Shown here: in pieces, positions 35,621 through 43,978 of the stretch
Layout: each line of letters starts with the position of its first letter
Position numbering within the stretch: position 1 is the first letter of the stretch
Source of the DNA: Streptomyces rubellomurinus
GTDB taxonomy: Bacteria; Actinomycetota; Actinomycetes; Streptomycetales; Streptomycetaceae
DNA: 64,000 nt
NCBI RefSeq assembly: GCF_000961885.1
Contig: NZ_JZKH01000021.1
Location: 33,382 to 97,381 of the forward strand
Direction: 5' to 3'
Translations under genes and position numbers: made by a program
The notes under the pieces: model-generated
What the model saw: the letters and a program-made list of their open reading frames with translations, nothing else
What the model was told of the DNA's origin: nothing
Database searches by the model: none

Positions 35621-36271
35621 GTGACTGCCGAGACCTCCCAGACCCTGGACCGTGGCGTCCGGGTGCTCAAGCTCCTCGCCGACTCCGAGCGCGGACTGAC
35701 CGTCACCGAGCTGGCCGCCCGGTTGGCCGTCAACCGCACCGTCGTCTACCGGCTGCTCGCCACCCTCGAACAGCACGGCCTCGTCCGCCGGGACATCGGC
35801 GGCCGCGCCCGGGTCGGCCTCGGCGTGCTGCGGCTCGCCCACCGGGTGCACCCGCTGCTGCGCGAGGCCGCGCTGCCCGCCCTGCGCAGCCTCGCCGAGG
35901 ACCTCGGCGCCACCGCCCACCTCACCCTGGTGGACGGCAACGAGGCGCTGGCCGTCGCCGTCGTCGAACCGAGCTGGACCGACTTCCACGTCGCCTACCG
36001 CACCGGCCTGCGCCACCCGCTCGCCGAGAGCGCCGCCGGCCGGGCGATCCTGGAGGCCCGCGGCTTCCCCAGCCAGCGCCGCCCCGAACAGGGCTTCGTC
36101 ATCACCCGCGCGGAGGAGCAGTCCGGGGCCAGCGGTGCCGCCGCCGCGCTGGTCGGGCTGAGCGGCATCGAGGGCAGCGTCGGCGTGGTGATGCTGAACG
36201 GGATGGTGCCCGAGCGGGTCGGGCCCCGGGTCGTGGAGGCGGCCACCGAGGTGGCCGACGCCCTGCGGTAG
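35621..36271 (+). CDS. IclR-family transcriptional regulator, SsgR-like
   Basis: The 216-residue protein has an N-terminal winged helix-turn-helix (TVTELAARLAVNRTVVYRLLATLEQHGLVRR) and an IclR effector domain (LRSLAEDLGATAHLTLVDG). Its start MTAETSQTLDRGVRVLKLLAD agrees closely with SsgR of S. coelicolor as I remember it, the activator of ssgA. In that organism ssgA follows directly; here an S16 protease gene follows instead. GTG at 35621 has GGAAAGGA upstream. Assignment as SsgR is an inference. Confidence 0.8.
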   Translation: MTAETSQTLDRGVRVLKLLADSERGLTVTELAARLAVNRTVVYRLLATLEQHGLVRRDIGGRARVGLGVLRLAHRVHPLLREAALPALRSLAEDLGATAHLTLVDGNEALAVAVVEPSWTDFHVAYRTGLRHPLAESAAGRAILEARGFPSQRRPEQGFVITRAEEQSGASGAAAALVGLSGIEGSVGVVMLNGMVPERVGPRVVEAATEVADALR

Positions 36272-36309
36272 GGCCGGTACCCGGCTCCGGGTGTGTTTGG
36301 ATTCCTTCT

Positions 36310-37116
36310 GTGTCCGACACCAAGTTGACCCAGGCACTGACCTCCCCGCGGACCCGCACGCTCGCGCTGAGCGGAGTGCTGGTCACCGCGCTGTTCGGCG
36401 TGGCGGCCTTCGTCCCGCTGCCGTACACCGTCACCTGGCCGGGGCTGACCGCGGACACCCTGGGCGCGTACCAGGACCGACCGGTGATCACCATCACCGG
36501 GGCGCCGCTGCGCACCACCGAGGGCGAGCTGCGGATGGTCACCATCTCGGCCACCAACCCGGGCGAGCGGACCACCTTCTGGCGGGCGCTGCGGGCCTGG
36601 TTCGACCCGGACGAGGCCGTGCGGCCCACCGAGACGGTCTACCCGCAGGGCAACCCCGCCAAGGCCGAGGAGGAGACGGCCAAGCAGATGACCGAGTCGC
36701 AGGACAGCGCGACCGCGGCCGCGCTGAACCACCTCCACCTCTCGCCGGACCAGGTGAAGGTCAAGGTCGACCTCGGGGACGTGGGCGGCCCGAGCGCCGG
36801 CCAGATGCTGGCGCTCGGCATCGTCGACAAGCTGGCCGGCGACGGCAAGGGCGGCGACCTCACCGGCGGCCTGAAGATCGCGGGCACCGGCACCATCGAC
36901 AGGAACGGCACGATCGGCCCGGTCGGCGGCGTCCCGCTGAAGACCCAGGCGGCCGCCCGGGACGGCGCGACGGTGTTCCTGCTGCCCAAGGACGAGTGCA
37001 CGGACGCCAAGGTCAACACGCCGAAGGGCCTGCGGCTGGTGCCGGTCGGCACGCTCGACGATTCGATCGCGGCGCTGGAGGCGCTGCGCACCGGCGGCGC
37101 CGTCCCCGGCTGCTGA
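36310..37116 (+). CDS. Membrane-anchored Lon-like (S16) protease without PDZ domain
   Basis: The 268-residue protein has one N-terminal membrane helix (about 18-40) and an extracytoplasmic part. A C-terminal S16 domain holds the Ser-Lys dyad: Ser162 in GGPSAGQM and Lys211 in GGVPLKTQAA. Relatives of the YlbL type have a PDZ domain between these parts; I see none, and the length is about 80 residues shorter. GTG at 36310 has no good ribosome site. It may degrade or process exported proteins. Confidence 0.8.
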   Translation: MSDTKLTQALTSPRTRTLALSGVLVTALFGVAAFVPLPYTVTWPGLTADTLGAYQDRPVITITGAPLRTTEGELRMVTISATNPGERTTFWRALRAWFDPDEAVRPTETVYPQGNPAKAEEETAKQMTESQDSATAAALNHLHLSPDQVKVKVDLGDVGGPSAGQMLALGIVDKLAGDGKGGDLTGGLKIAGTGTIDRNGTIGPVGGVPLKTQAAARDGATVFLLPKDECTDAKVNTPKGLRLVPVGTLDDSIAALEALRTGGAVPGC

Positions 37117-37129
37117 CCCCACCGGACGG

Positions 37130-37684
37130 CTATTCGGCGGCGGCCTGGTCCACCAGCGGCAGGATCCGGTACGGCACCGGGTTCTCCAGCGCGATCGCGG
37201 TGGACGAGCGGACGATCCCCTCGAAGCCCACCACCCGGTCGATCACCCGCTGCAGATCGGCGTTCGAGCGGGCCACGATCCGCACCATCATGTCCCCGGC
37301 CCCGGTGATGGTGTGCAGCTCCAGCACCTCCGGCACGCCCGCCAGGTGCTCCCGGACCACCGCGCCCTGGCCCTGGGAGATCTCCAGGGTGGCGAAGGCC
37401 GTCACCGGGTAGCCGAGGGCGGCCGGGTCCACCTCCGGGCCGAAGCCGCCGATCACCCCCTTGGTCTGCAGCCGGTCCAGCCGGGCCTGCACGGTGCCCC
37501 GGGCGACCTGTAGCCGGCGCGAGCACTCCAGCACGCCGATCCGGGGCTCCTCGGCGAGCAGCCGGATCAGCCGGCCGTCCAGGGCGTCGATCGCGTCGTT
37601 CCCGCCCGCCGGAACGGGAGAAGGCCCTTGCGGGGCGGGGGAGTTGGGTGAGCCCGGCGGGCTCGGGGAGTGGGCGGGGGGCAT
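37130..37684 (-). CDS. Lrp/AsnC-family transcriptional regulator
   Basis: After a Pro/Ser-rich start, the 184-residue protein has an AsnC helix-turn-helix (IDALDGRLIRLLAEEPRIGVLECSRRL in pieces, then RGTVQARLDRLQTKGVI) and an effector-binding RAM domain (FATLEISQGQGAVVREHL, ITGAGDMMVRIVARSN). It is divergent from the HPPD-like gene. I recall the same pair, an AsnC regulator and hpd, in S. coelicolor, which suggests control of aromatic amino acid breakdown. Confidence 0.88.
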   Translation of the reverse strand: MPPAHSPSPPGSPNSPAPQGPSPVPAGGNDAIDALDGRLIRLLAEEPRIGVLECSRRLQVARGTVQARLDRLQTKGVIGGFGPEVDPAALGYPVTAFATLEISQGQGAVVREHLAGVPEVLELHTITGAGDMMVRIVARSNADLQRVIDRVVGFEGIVRSSTAIALENPVPYRILPLVDQAAAE

Positions 37685-37885
37685 CGCGGCTCCGTCCTCC
37701 GATGGGCATTCTGTACAGCGGCGCGGCCGATTCTCCCGCCCGGACGCACAGCTTGACCAGGATGAAACGGAACAGTTGCGCGCAGGTCGCCCCGGCGCCA
37801 CCCTCCAGCCACGACCCCGTGCCCGGGCCCCACCCCGGCATGCGGGGCCGCCAGCTGTGGTCGGTACGCCAACCGGGAGGCCGTC

Positions 37886-38452
37886 ATGACCGACACCGCC
37901 GCCGAACCCGCCCTGGGCGCCGCGGGCGCCGGCCCGGGCCACGCCGTGGGCCCCGCACCGGCCCCGGGGGAGCCCGACCTGCTGCCGGTGGGCCGGGCCG
38001 ACGCGGTGGTCTTCGCGGTCGGGGACGCCGAGCGGGCGGCCCGCCGCTACTGCGCCGCGCTCGGCCTGCGCCCCGCCGCGTACGCCGGGCCCGAGACCGG
38101 CGAGCCGGAGACCGTCTCGTACGTGCTGGCCGCGCCCGGCACCCGGATCGTGCTCACCTCGCTGGTGCAGGTGATCGGCCCGCGCGGCCGGGAGCTGGCC
38201 GCGCACCTGGCCCGGCACGGGGACGGCGTCCTGGACCTCGCGGTGGGCGTGCCGGACGTCCACTACGCGTACGACTACGCCGTCGACCGGGGCGCGCTGT
38301 CGCTGGCCGAGCCGTACGAGACGCGGGACCGGTTCGGCACGGTGCTGCTGGCCACCATCGGGGTGCCCGGCGGGACCAGGCACACGCTGGTCGACCGGTC
38401 CGGGTACGCCGGGCCGTACCTGCCGGGGTACGTGCCCTTCCAGGGCTGGTGA
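37886..38452 (+). CDS. N-terminal half of 4-hydroxyphenylpyruvate dioxygenase (VOC domain), no catalytic domain
   Basis: The 188-residue protein matches the N-terminal domain of bacterial HPPD: ADAVVFAVGDAERAARRY, ETVSYVLAAPGTRIVLTSL, HGDGVLDLAVGVPDV, RHTLVDRSGYAGPYLPGYVP. Full enzymes are about 380 residues, and all three iron ligands (two His, one Glu) lie in the C-terminal domain. Here the frame stops right after PGYVPFQGW, and no remnant of the second domain is found downstream before the convergent gene. It cannot be an active HPPD by itself. It may be a decayed hpd or a repurposed binding protein. Confidence 0.8.
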   Translation: MTDTAAEPALGAAGAGPGHAVGPAPAPGEPDLLPVGRADAVVFAVGDAERAARRYCAALGLRPAAYAGPETGEPETVSYVLAAPGTRIVLTSLVQVIGPRGRELAAHLARHGDGVLDLAVGVPDVHYAYDYAVDRGALSLAEPYETRDRFGTVLLATIGVPGGTRHTLVDRSGYAGPYLPGYVPFQGW

Positions 38453-38477
38453 CGGCCGCGGGGCCCGGCTGCGCCGC

Positions 38478-39020
38478 TCAGCGGATCGCGGTCTCCACCG
38501 TCGGCGCGTGGCCGTTCCAGGCCACGAACACCGAGTTGGCCTTGTCGTCCTTGGTGAAGTCCACCCGCAGCCAGCCCTCGCCGTTCCACACCTGCATCTG
38601 CCAGCCCGGGTCCGGGGTGGCCGAGACCAGCGAGGCCCTGTCCGGGCGGAGGTCCAGCGCGACCCGGCCGCCGGGGATCGGGTAGCTCTTCACCGTGGGC
38701 GTCGCGGTGGCGGTGGGTGTCGGCCGGCGGGTCGGCGGCGGGGCCGTCGGCGGGGCGCTCGGCGCCGGGGTGCGGGAGGCCGGGGCGGACGGGGCGGCCG
38801 CCGAGGACGAGGCCTCGGGCTGGTCGGCCGGCCGTGCCCGGTCGGGGGTGGCGGTCGCGGCGCGCGGGACGACGGTGGCCTTCGGCGAGGGCAGCGGCAG
38901 CGCCGTGGGCTGCTCGAACGCGGCGCCGGCCAGCACCGCGTGCACGCCGAGCCAGGACAGCGCCACCGCCGCCCCGGTGGCCGCCGCCCAGGCGCCGAGT
39001 TGTACCAGTCCGTTCCGCAT
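38478..39020 (-). CDS. Secreted or membrane-anchored protein with Pro/Thr-rich linker
   Basis: With ATG at 39020 the product is 180 residues: a hydrophobic N-terminus (LGAWAAATGAAVALSWLGVHAVLAG), about 80 residues rich in Ala, Pro, Ser and Thr, and a compact C-terminal domain (GGRVALDLRPDRASLVSATP, GWQMQVWNGEGWLRVDF). An ATG 21 bases upstream is also possible. The gene is divergent from a two-component system, so it may be its target or sensor partner. I do not recognise the C-terminal domain. Confidence 0.7.
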   Translation of the reverse strand: MRNGLVQLGAWAAATGAAVALSWLGVHAVLAGAAFEQPTALPLPSPKATVVPRAATATPDRARPADQPEASSSAAAPSAPASRTPAPSAPPTAPPPTRRPTPTATATPTVKSYPIPGGRVALDLRPDRASLVSATPDPGWQMQVWNGEGWLRVDFTKDDKANSVFVAWNGHAPTVETAIR

Positions 39021-39163
39021 CGTGCGCACATCCTGCCGCATCCCCGGACCCGGGCCGACCGTTACCCCCGTATTAATCAGGGGAGTTGAACAATGCCGGG
39101 ACGGGCCCGAGGTCCGACCCGAGGTACAGACCACTGACCGCCGATGGCGTACCGTGCAGGGCC

Positions 39164-39874
39164 ATGGCAACAGTGCTCGTGGTCGAGGACGACCCCTTCG
39201 TCCGCTCCGCCCTCATCCGCCACCTGACCGACACCGGCCACGCCGTGCGCAGCGTGGGCACCGCCCTGGAAGCGCTGCGGGAGGTCGCCCAGGTGGGCTG
39301 TGACCTGGTGATCCTGGACCTGGGCCTGCCCGACCTGGACGGCAGCGAGGCGCTGAAGATGATCCGGGGCCTGACCGACGTGCCGGTGATCATCTGCACC
39401 GCGCGGGACGACGAGGCCGAGATCGTCCGGCTGCTCAACGACGGCGCCGACGACTACCTGGTGAAACCTTTCTCCGGGGAGCACCTGAGCGCCCGGATGG
39501 CCGCCGTGCTGCGCCGGCTCGGCAGCGCCGCCGCCCCCGTCAGCCAGGTGCTGCAGGTCGGCGGGCTCGCCATCGACCCGCAGCGCCGCGAGGCCGTCCT
39601 GGACGGCCGACCGCTCGACCTCACCCGCCGCGAGTTCGACCTGCTCGCCTTCCTCGCCCGGCGCCCCGGCGTGGTCGTCCCGCGCAAGGAGATCCTCGCC
39701 GAGGTCTGGCAGCAGACCTACGGCGGCGACCAGACCATCGACGTCCACCTGTCCTGGCTGCGCCGCAAGCTCGGCGAGACCGCCTCCAACCCCCGCTACC
39801 TGCACACCGTGCGGGGCGTCGGGGTCCGGCTGGAGGCCGTCGACGGCCCCGGCCCCGGGGAGCGGCGGGCGTGA
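39164..39874 (+). CDS. OmpR/PhoB-family response regulator
   Basis: The 236-residue protein has a receiver domain (VLVVEDDPFVRSAL, phospho-acceptor Asp in LVILDLGLPD, then LVKPFSGEHL) and a C-terminal winged helix (LDLTRREFDLLAFLARRPG, TIDVHLSWLRRKLGE, TVRGVGVRLE). It overlaps the histidine kinase gene by four bases (GTGA). The signal is unknown. Confidence 0.95.
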   Translation: MATVLVVEDDPFVRSALIRHLTDTGHAVRSVGTALEALREVAQVGCDLVILDLGLPDLDGSEALKMIRGLTDVPVIICTARDDEAEIVRLLNDGADDYLVKPFSGEHLSARMAAVLRRLGSAAAPVSQVLQVGGLAIDPQRREAVLDGRPLDLTRREFDLLAFLARRPGVVVPRKEILAEVWQQTYGGDQTIDVHLSWLRRKLGETASNPRYLHTVRGVGVRLEAVDGPGPGERRA

Positions 39875-41316
39875 GGAGGTTCAGGCGCTCGCTGCGCTGG
39901 GCGCTGGTCAAGGCGGCGGTGGCCGGGACGACCATGGTCGCGCTGGCCTTCCTCATCCCGCTCGGCCTGATGGTCCAGCAGACCGCCCGGGACCGGGCCT
40001 TCACCGCCGCCGAGCGCCAGGCCGGCGCGCTCGGCCCGGCGCTGGCCATCACCACCGACCAGGAGGCCATCGACCGCGCCGTGGCCAGCACCGACGCGGG
40101 CGGGCAGGGCCGGATGGCCGTCCACCTGCCGGTGCCGGCCGGGCCGGCCGTGCTGCCGGGGCCGTCCGCGGGGGCCGGCCCGGGCGGCCCGACGATCGGC
40201 GTGGCCCGGGCGGACGACGCCGAGGTCGTCACCGCGGGCGTGCAGGGACGTTCCTTCACCGTCGCGGTGCCCGGCGGCTACGCGCTGCTGCAGCCCGTCG
40301 CGGTGGACGCCGGGCGCACGGCCGTGGTCGAGGTGTTCGTCGCCGAGAGCGACCTCACCCGGGGCGTCGCCACCGCCTGGCTGGTGCTCTCCGCCGTCGC
40401 GCTCGGACTGGTCGCCATCTCGGTGCTGGTCGCCGACCGGATGGGCACCCGGATCGTCGCCTCCGCCCGCCGGCTCGCCGCCGCCGCCCGCGCGCTCGGC
40501 GCCGGGGACCTCGCGGTGCGCGTCCCGCTGGACGGCCGGCAGGCCGCCGACAGCCCCGAGGAACTGCGCGAGGCCGCCCACGCGTTCAACACCATGGCCG
40601 ACCGGGTCGTCCAACTGCTCGCCGCCGAGCGCGAGTTGGCGGCCGACCTGTCGCACCGGCTGCGCACCCCGCTGACCGTGCTGCGGCTCAACGCCGCCTC
40701 GCTCGGCGACGGCGACGCGGCCGACGCCACCCGGCACGCCGTCGCCCAACTGGAGCGCGAGGTCGACCAGATCATCCGCTCCGCCCGCCGCGACCCCGAG
40801 GACGCGCCCGCCGTCGCGGTCGGCTGCGACGCCGCCGAGGTGATCCGCGAACGGGTCGGCTTCTGGTCCGCGCTCGCCGAGGACGAGGGCCGGCGCTGGC
40901 AACTGGCCGGCGCCGAACGGGCGGTGCCCGTGCCCGTCCAGCGCGGCGACCTGGCCGCCGCCGTCGACGCGCTGCTCGGCAACGTGTTCCGGCACACCGC
41001 GGTCGGCACCGCCTTCTCGGTCGACGTCCTGGCCACCGACACCTCGGTGATCGTGCTGGTCGGCGACGCCGGACCGGGCTTCAACGACCCGGCCGCCGCC
41101 CTCCGGCGCGGCGAGGGGGACGGCGGCGAGGGCTCCACCGGGCTCGGCCTGGACATCGTCCGCAAGCTCGCCGAGGCCACCGGCGGGGACCTCGCGCTCG
41201 GCCGCTCCGCCGTGCTCGGCGGCGCCGAGATCCGGCTGCGGCTGCGCACCCGCCCGGACGGGGCGCCGGTGCGGGGCGGGCGGCGGCGGAGCCGGGGCGT
41301 GCTCTTCCCGAGGTGA
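39871..41316 (+). CDS. Sensor histidine kinase
   Basis: The 481-residue protein has an N-terminal membrane helix (about 12-38), an extracytoplasmic sensor (about 40-160), a second helix (AWLVLSAVALGLVAISVLVA) and a HAMP segment. The dimerisation helix has His near 262 in LSHRLRTPLTVLRL. The ATPase domain has LLGNVFRHT, GDAGPGF and GSTGLGLDIVRKLA. It is cotranscribed and translationally coupled with the response regulator. Confidence 0.94.
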   Translation: MRRFRRSLRWALVKAAVAGTTMVALAFLIPLGLMVQQTARDRAFTAAERQAGALGPALAITTDQEAIDRAVASTDAGGQGRMAVHLPVPAGPAVLPGPSAGAGPGGPTIGVARADDAEVVTAGVQGRSFTVAVPGGYALLQPVAVDAGRTAVVEVFVAESDLTRGVATAWLVLSAVALGLVAISVLVADRMGTRIVASARRLAAAARALGAGDLAVRVPLDGRQAADSPEELREAAHAFNTMADRVVQLLAAERELAADLSHRLRTPLTVLRLNAASLGDGDAADATRHAVAQLEREVDQIIRSARRDPEDAPAVAVGCDAAEVIRERVGFWSALAEDEGRRWQLAGAERAVPVPVQRGDLAAAVDALLGNVFRHTAVGTAFSVDVLATDTSVIVLVGDAGPGFNDPAAALRRGEGDGGEGSTGLGLDIVRKLAEATGGDLALGRSAVLGGAEIRLRLRTRPDGAPVRGGRRRSRGVLFPR

Positions 41317-41430
41317 ACGTGCGGAAGGAGGGGTCTTCCTCAACCGCGGCCTAAGGGAGTCGTATCGCCGGCTCAGCCCGCCGGTCCGGCCCGTCCGGCG
41401 CCGCTAGCCTCGGTCGCGCCCCCCTGACAG

Positions 41431-41477
41431 CCCCGGCCACCCGTGCTCCCACCGCAGCCGAGCACGGGCGGCCGGGG
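41431..41477. terminator. Hairpin between the histidine kinase and GT87 genes
   Basis: Arms of 18 bases (41431-41448 and 41460-41477) pair with one mismatch around an 11-base loop. It is about 115 bases after the kinase stop and could end that operon. Confidence 0.6.
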
Positions 41478-41572
41478 CGCCATCGTCACCGTACGTAGTC
41501 GAACGTGCCCGGGCCCGCCGCGGCGCCATCCGGTATCGTCGCTGGTTGGCCGAGCGGCGGACGGAGTGAGCG

Positions 41573-42976
41573 GTGACAGCGGTGCAAGACGAGCGCAGCC
41601 AGGTGCGGACCGCACCCGACCCCTCGCCCGCCCCCCGCTCCGACCGGCTGCGACACGCGCTCGGCGCCCCCGTGCGCGCGCTGCGCGAGGCCCCGCGCCG
41701 CCCGCTGCTGGCCGCCTCGGCGGTGGCGCTGCTGTCCCTGCTGGTGTACGCGGTGGTCCGTCACTTCGTCCACACCTCGATGGTGGACATGATCGTCTAC
41801 CGTGCCGAGGGCGCCGCCGTCGCGAACGGCACCGACCTGTACGCGCTGCGCGTCACCGAGTGGAACCTGCCCGCGACGTACCCGCCGTTCGCGGCCATGC
41901 TGTTCGTCCCGACCACCTGGTTCCCCGTCCCCGTCCTCCGGGTGGCGATCACTCTCGGCAACCTCGGGCTGCTCGCGCTGCTCACCCACCTGTCGTTCAA
42001 GCTGGTCGGCTGGCCGCGCCGCGAGCTGCGGCCGATCGGCGTGGTGCTGGTCACCGGCCTCGGCGTCTGGCTCGAGCCCGTCTTCACCACGCTCCGGTAC
42101 GGCCAGATCAACCTCGCGCTCGCCTGCCTGATCCTCTGGGACCTCACCCGCCCGGACGGCCGCCGCAGCAAGGGCGTGGCGATCGGCATCGCGGCCGGCA
42201 TCAAGCTCACCCCCGGGCTGTTCGCCGTCTACCTGCTGGTCACCGGCCGCGTCCGGGCCGCGTTCGTCGCCGCCGGGACCTTCCTCGGCACCTTCCTGCT
42301 CGGCGCGCTCGTCCTGCCCGACGCCACCTGGGGCTTCTGGACCAAGTACCTCTACGACTCCTCCCGGGTCGGCAAGACCGAGATCGTCGACAACCAGTCG
42401 CTGCGCGGCGCCTTCGCCCGGCTGCTGCACACCGCCGAGCCCGGCACCCTCGCCACCCTCGGCGCCGGGCTGGTCGCGCTGGCCGGCCTCGGCGTCGCCG
42501 CCTGGGCCGTGCGCAGTGCCCGCTGGCTGCCCCGCGCCGAGGCCTGGGGCGTCTGCTGCGCGGCCGTCACCGCCGTGCTCATCTCCCCGATCAGCTGGAC
42601 CCACCACTGGGTCTGGTGCGTGCCGGTCCTCGTCCTGCTCGCCGCCGAGGCCTCCGCCGAGCACGCCCGCCCGGCCGCCGTGCGCCGACCGCGCTGGCGG
42701 GTCGCGTTCTGGGCCACCCTGGTCGCCTTCCTGTCCTTCGCCATGTGGGCCGCCAAGCCGCTCGGCCCGGCCGTGCTCCACATGTCACCGCTGCGCCAGC
42801 TGCCGACCTCGGTCTATCCGTGGGTCGGGCTCTGCTTCCTGCTCGCCGCCGCGATCCGGATAAGGGCCCGCCGCCGCTCCGCCGGCGCCCCGCTCGTCCG
42901 GCTCCCCGGCCAGCGCGGCGGCGACGGCGGCCCGGACGCCGCCCGCGGTCGTCAGCAGGCCCCCGCGGCCCGCTGA
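41573..42976 (+). CDS. GT87-type membrane glycosyltransferase (DUF2029)
   Basis: The 467-residue protein has about ten membrane helices. The GT87 pattern is visible: an early acidic site in MVDMIVYRAEGAAVANG with DLYAL, the conserved ATYPPFAAMLF, LRYGQINLALACLILWDL, GIAAGIKLTPGLF and WTHHWVW. Family members such as PimE add mannose from polyprenyl-phosphate-mannose to lipids or proteins outside the membrane. Donor and acceptor here are inferred. The last 40 residues are a basic, unstructured tail. Confidence 0.87.
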   Translation: MTAVQDERSQVRTAPDPSPAPRSDRLRHALGAPVRALREAPRRPLLAASAVALLSLLVYAVVRHFVHTSMVDMIVYRAEGAAVANGTDLYALRVTEWNLPATYPPFAAMLFVPTTWFPVPVLRVAITLGNLGLLALLTHLSFKLVGWPRRELRPIGVVLVTGLGVWLEPVFTTLRYGQINLALACLILWDLTRPDGRRSKGVAIGIAAGIKLTPGLFAVYLLVTGRVRAAFVAAGTFLGTFLLGALVLPDATWGFWTKYLYDSSRVGKTEIVDNQSLRGAFARLLHTAEPGTLATLGAGLVALAGLGVAAWAVRSARWLPRAEAWGVCCAAVTAVLISPISWTHHWVWCVPVLVLLAAEASAEHARPAAVRRPRWRVAFWATLVAFLSFAMWAAKPLGPAVLHMSPLRQLPTSVYPWVGLCFLLAAAIRIRARRRSAGAPLVRLPGQRGGDGGPDAARGRQQAPAAR

Positions 42977-43093
42977 GCCGGCGGCGCCGCGCCCGTCGTC
43001 GGTGGCCCGCCCGGGCCGCGTCCGCTCGCCCGCGTCCTGGGCCAGGGCCTGCTGCTGCGTGTGCACGTACCAGTGCACGCTGCGGCGCACGGC

Positions 43094-43510
43094 CTAGGCG
43101 AGCAGCTCGGCGAGCGAGCCGTCCATGTCGAGCGTGGACATCTCGCTGCCCGGCGGGACCAGCCGGTGCGCCCGCTCCAGCCAGGCCGCCACGGCCGGCA
43201 GCGGCGCCTCCAGCAGCGCGTCCCCGGCCGGGGAGCTGAGCGCGAGGCACAGTACGCTGCGCCGGCCCGAGCGGGTCGGCCAGATCCGCACGTCGCCCTG
43301 GCCGCACGGGCGGAAGGTGCCCTCGACCAGCAGCTCGCGGGCGAACACCCAGGTCACCGGGTTGCCGGTGTCCAGGTGGAAGGTGACGTACACCGCGTAC
43401 GGGTCGTGGCTGCCGTACGACAGCCGGGCCGGGACGGGGACGCTGTGCTCCGGGGAGAGCACCAGGTTCAGCTCCAGCTCGTGCTCCACGACGCTGACGG
43501 GACGTTCCAT
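43094..43510 (-). CDS. SsgA-like protein (SALP), SsgB/SsgG-like
   Basis: The 138-residue protein reads as a typical SALP: LSPEHSVPVPARLSYGSHDPYAVYVTFHL in pieces, PVTWVFARELLVEGT, GQGDVRIWPTRSG, ALLEAPLPAVAAWLERAHRLVPPG and LDMDGSLAELLA. It is closer in pattern to SsgB and SsgG than to the SALP at 32698. The surrounding genes remind me of the ssgG neighbourhood of S. coelicolor, but this is memory only. These proteins help place septa during sporulation. Confidence 0.9.
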   Translation of the reverse strand: MERPVSVVEHELELNLVLSPEHSVPVPARLSYGSHDPYAVYVTFHLDTGNPVTWVFARELLVEGTFRPCGQGDVRIWPTRSGRRSVLCLALSSPAGDALLEAPLPAVAAWLERAHRLVPPGSEMSTLDMDGSLAELLA

Positions 43511-43526
43511 GACCGTCTTCCTCTCT

Positions 43527-43589
43527 GCTCCGCGGCCTCCGGCCGCCGCTCCGCGACGTTCGGCCGTCGCTCGGCGGCCTTCGGTCGTG
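43527..43589. repeat. Three 21-base imperfect tandem repeats upstream of the SALP gene
   Basis: Units at 43527-43547, 43548-43568 and 43569-43589 all begin GCTC and share the pattern GCTCCGCGrCsTTCGGCCG. They lie 17 bases upstream of the minus-strand start codon, in the expected leader or promoter. Confidence 0.65.
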
Positions 43590-43978
43590 CCCGCTTCCGG
43601 GCCCTGTGACCTTTGAGAGGGCGGTCGACGCGGGCTCTTACACGCGTTTCCCGAATTTCTTCGGGAAGTTCGGCGGGAGGTGGTGAACAGCCGGACGCGG
43701 GGCGCGCGGACGGCCGTCGCGCGCCGGGGTTCGCGGGCCGCCCATACCCCGTACGGCCCCCGGCTGTCCGCGGATTCGCCAAGCTTCCGCCGCCGCCCCG
43801 GCGAGGTACTACCCTTTGTGACTGCCCGGCGACTGTCCGCCCACCGATGGCGCCCCCACGCGCGCCGTGCGCCGGGCGCACGCGGGCGCGCATGCCGCCC
43901 CCCGCCCACGCTCGCGGCCGCCCGGCCGCACCGGTCACCCCCCGGCCCCCGCCGGGACCTGGCAGGAAGAAGACCCCC

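Noticed and set aside
42785..43090. Minus-strand frame starting RRSVHWYVHTQQQALAQ
   Set aside because: The start looks protein-like, but the frame is antisense to the 3' end of the GT87 gene for most of its length and then becomes low complexity. Not convincing.
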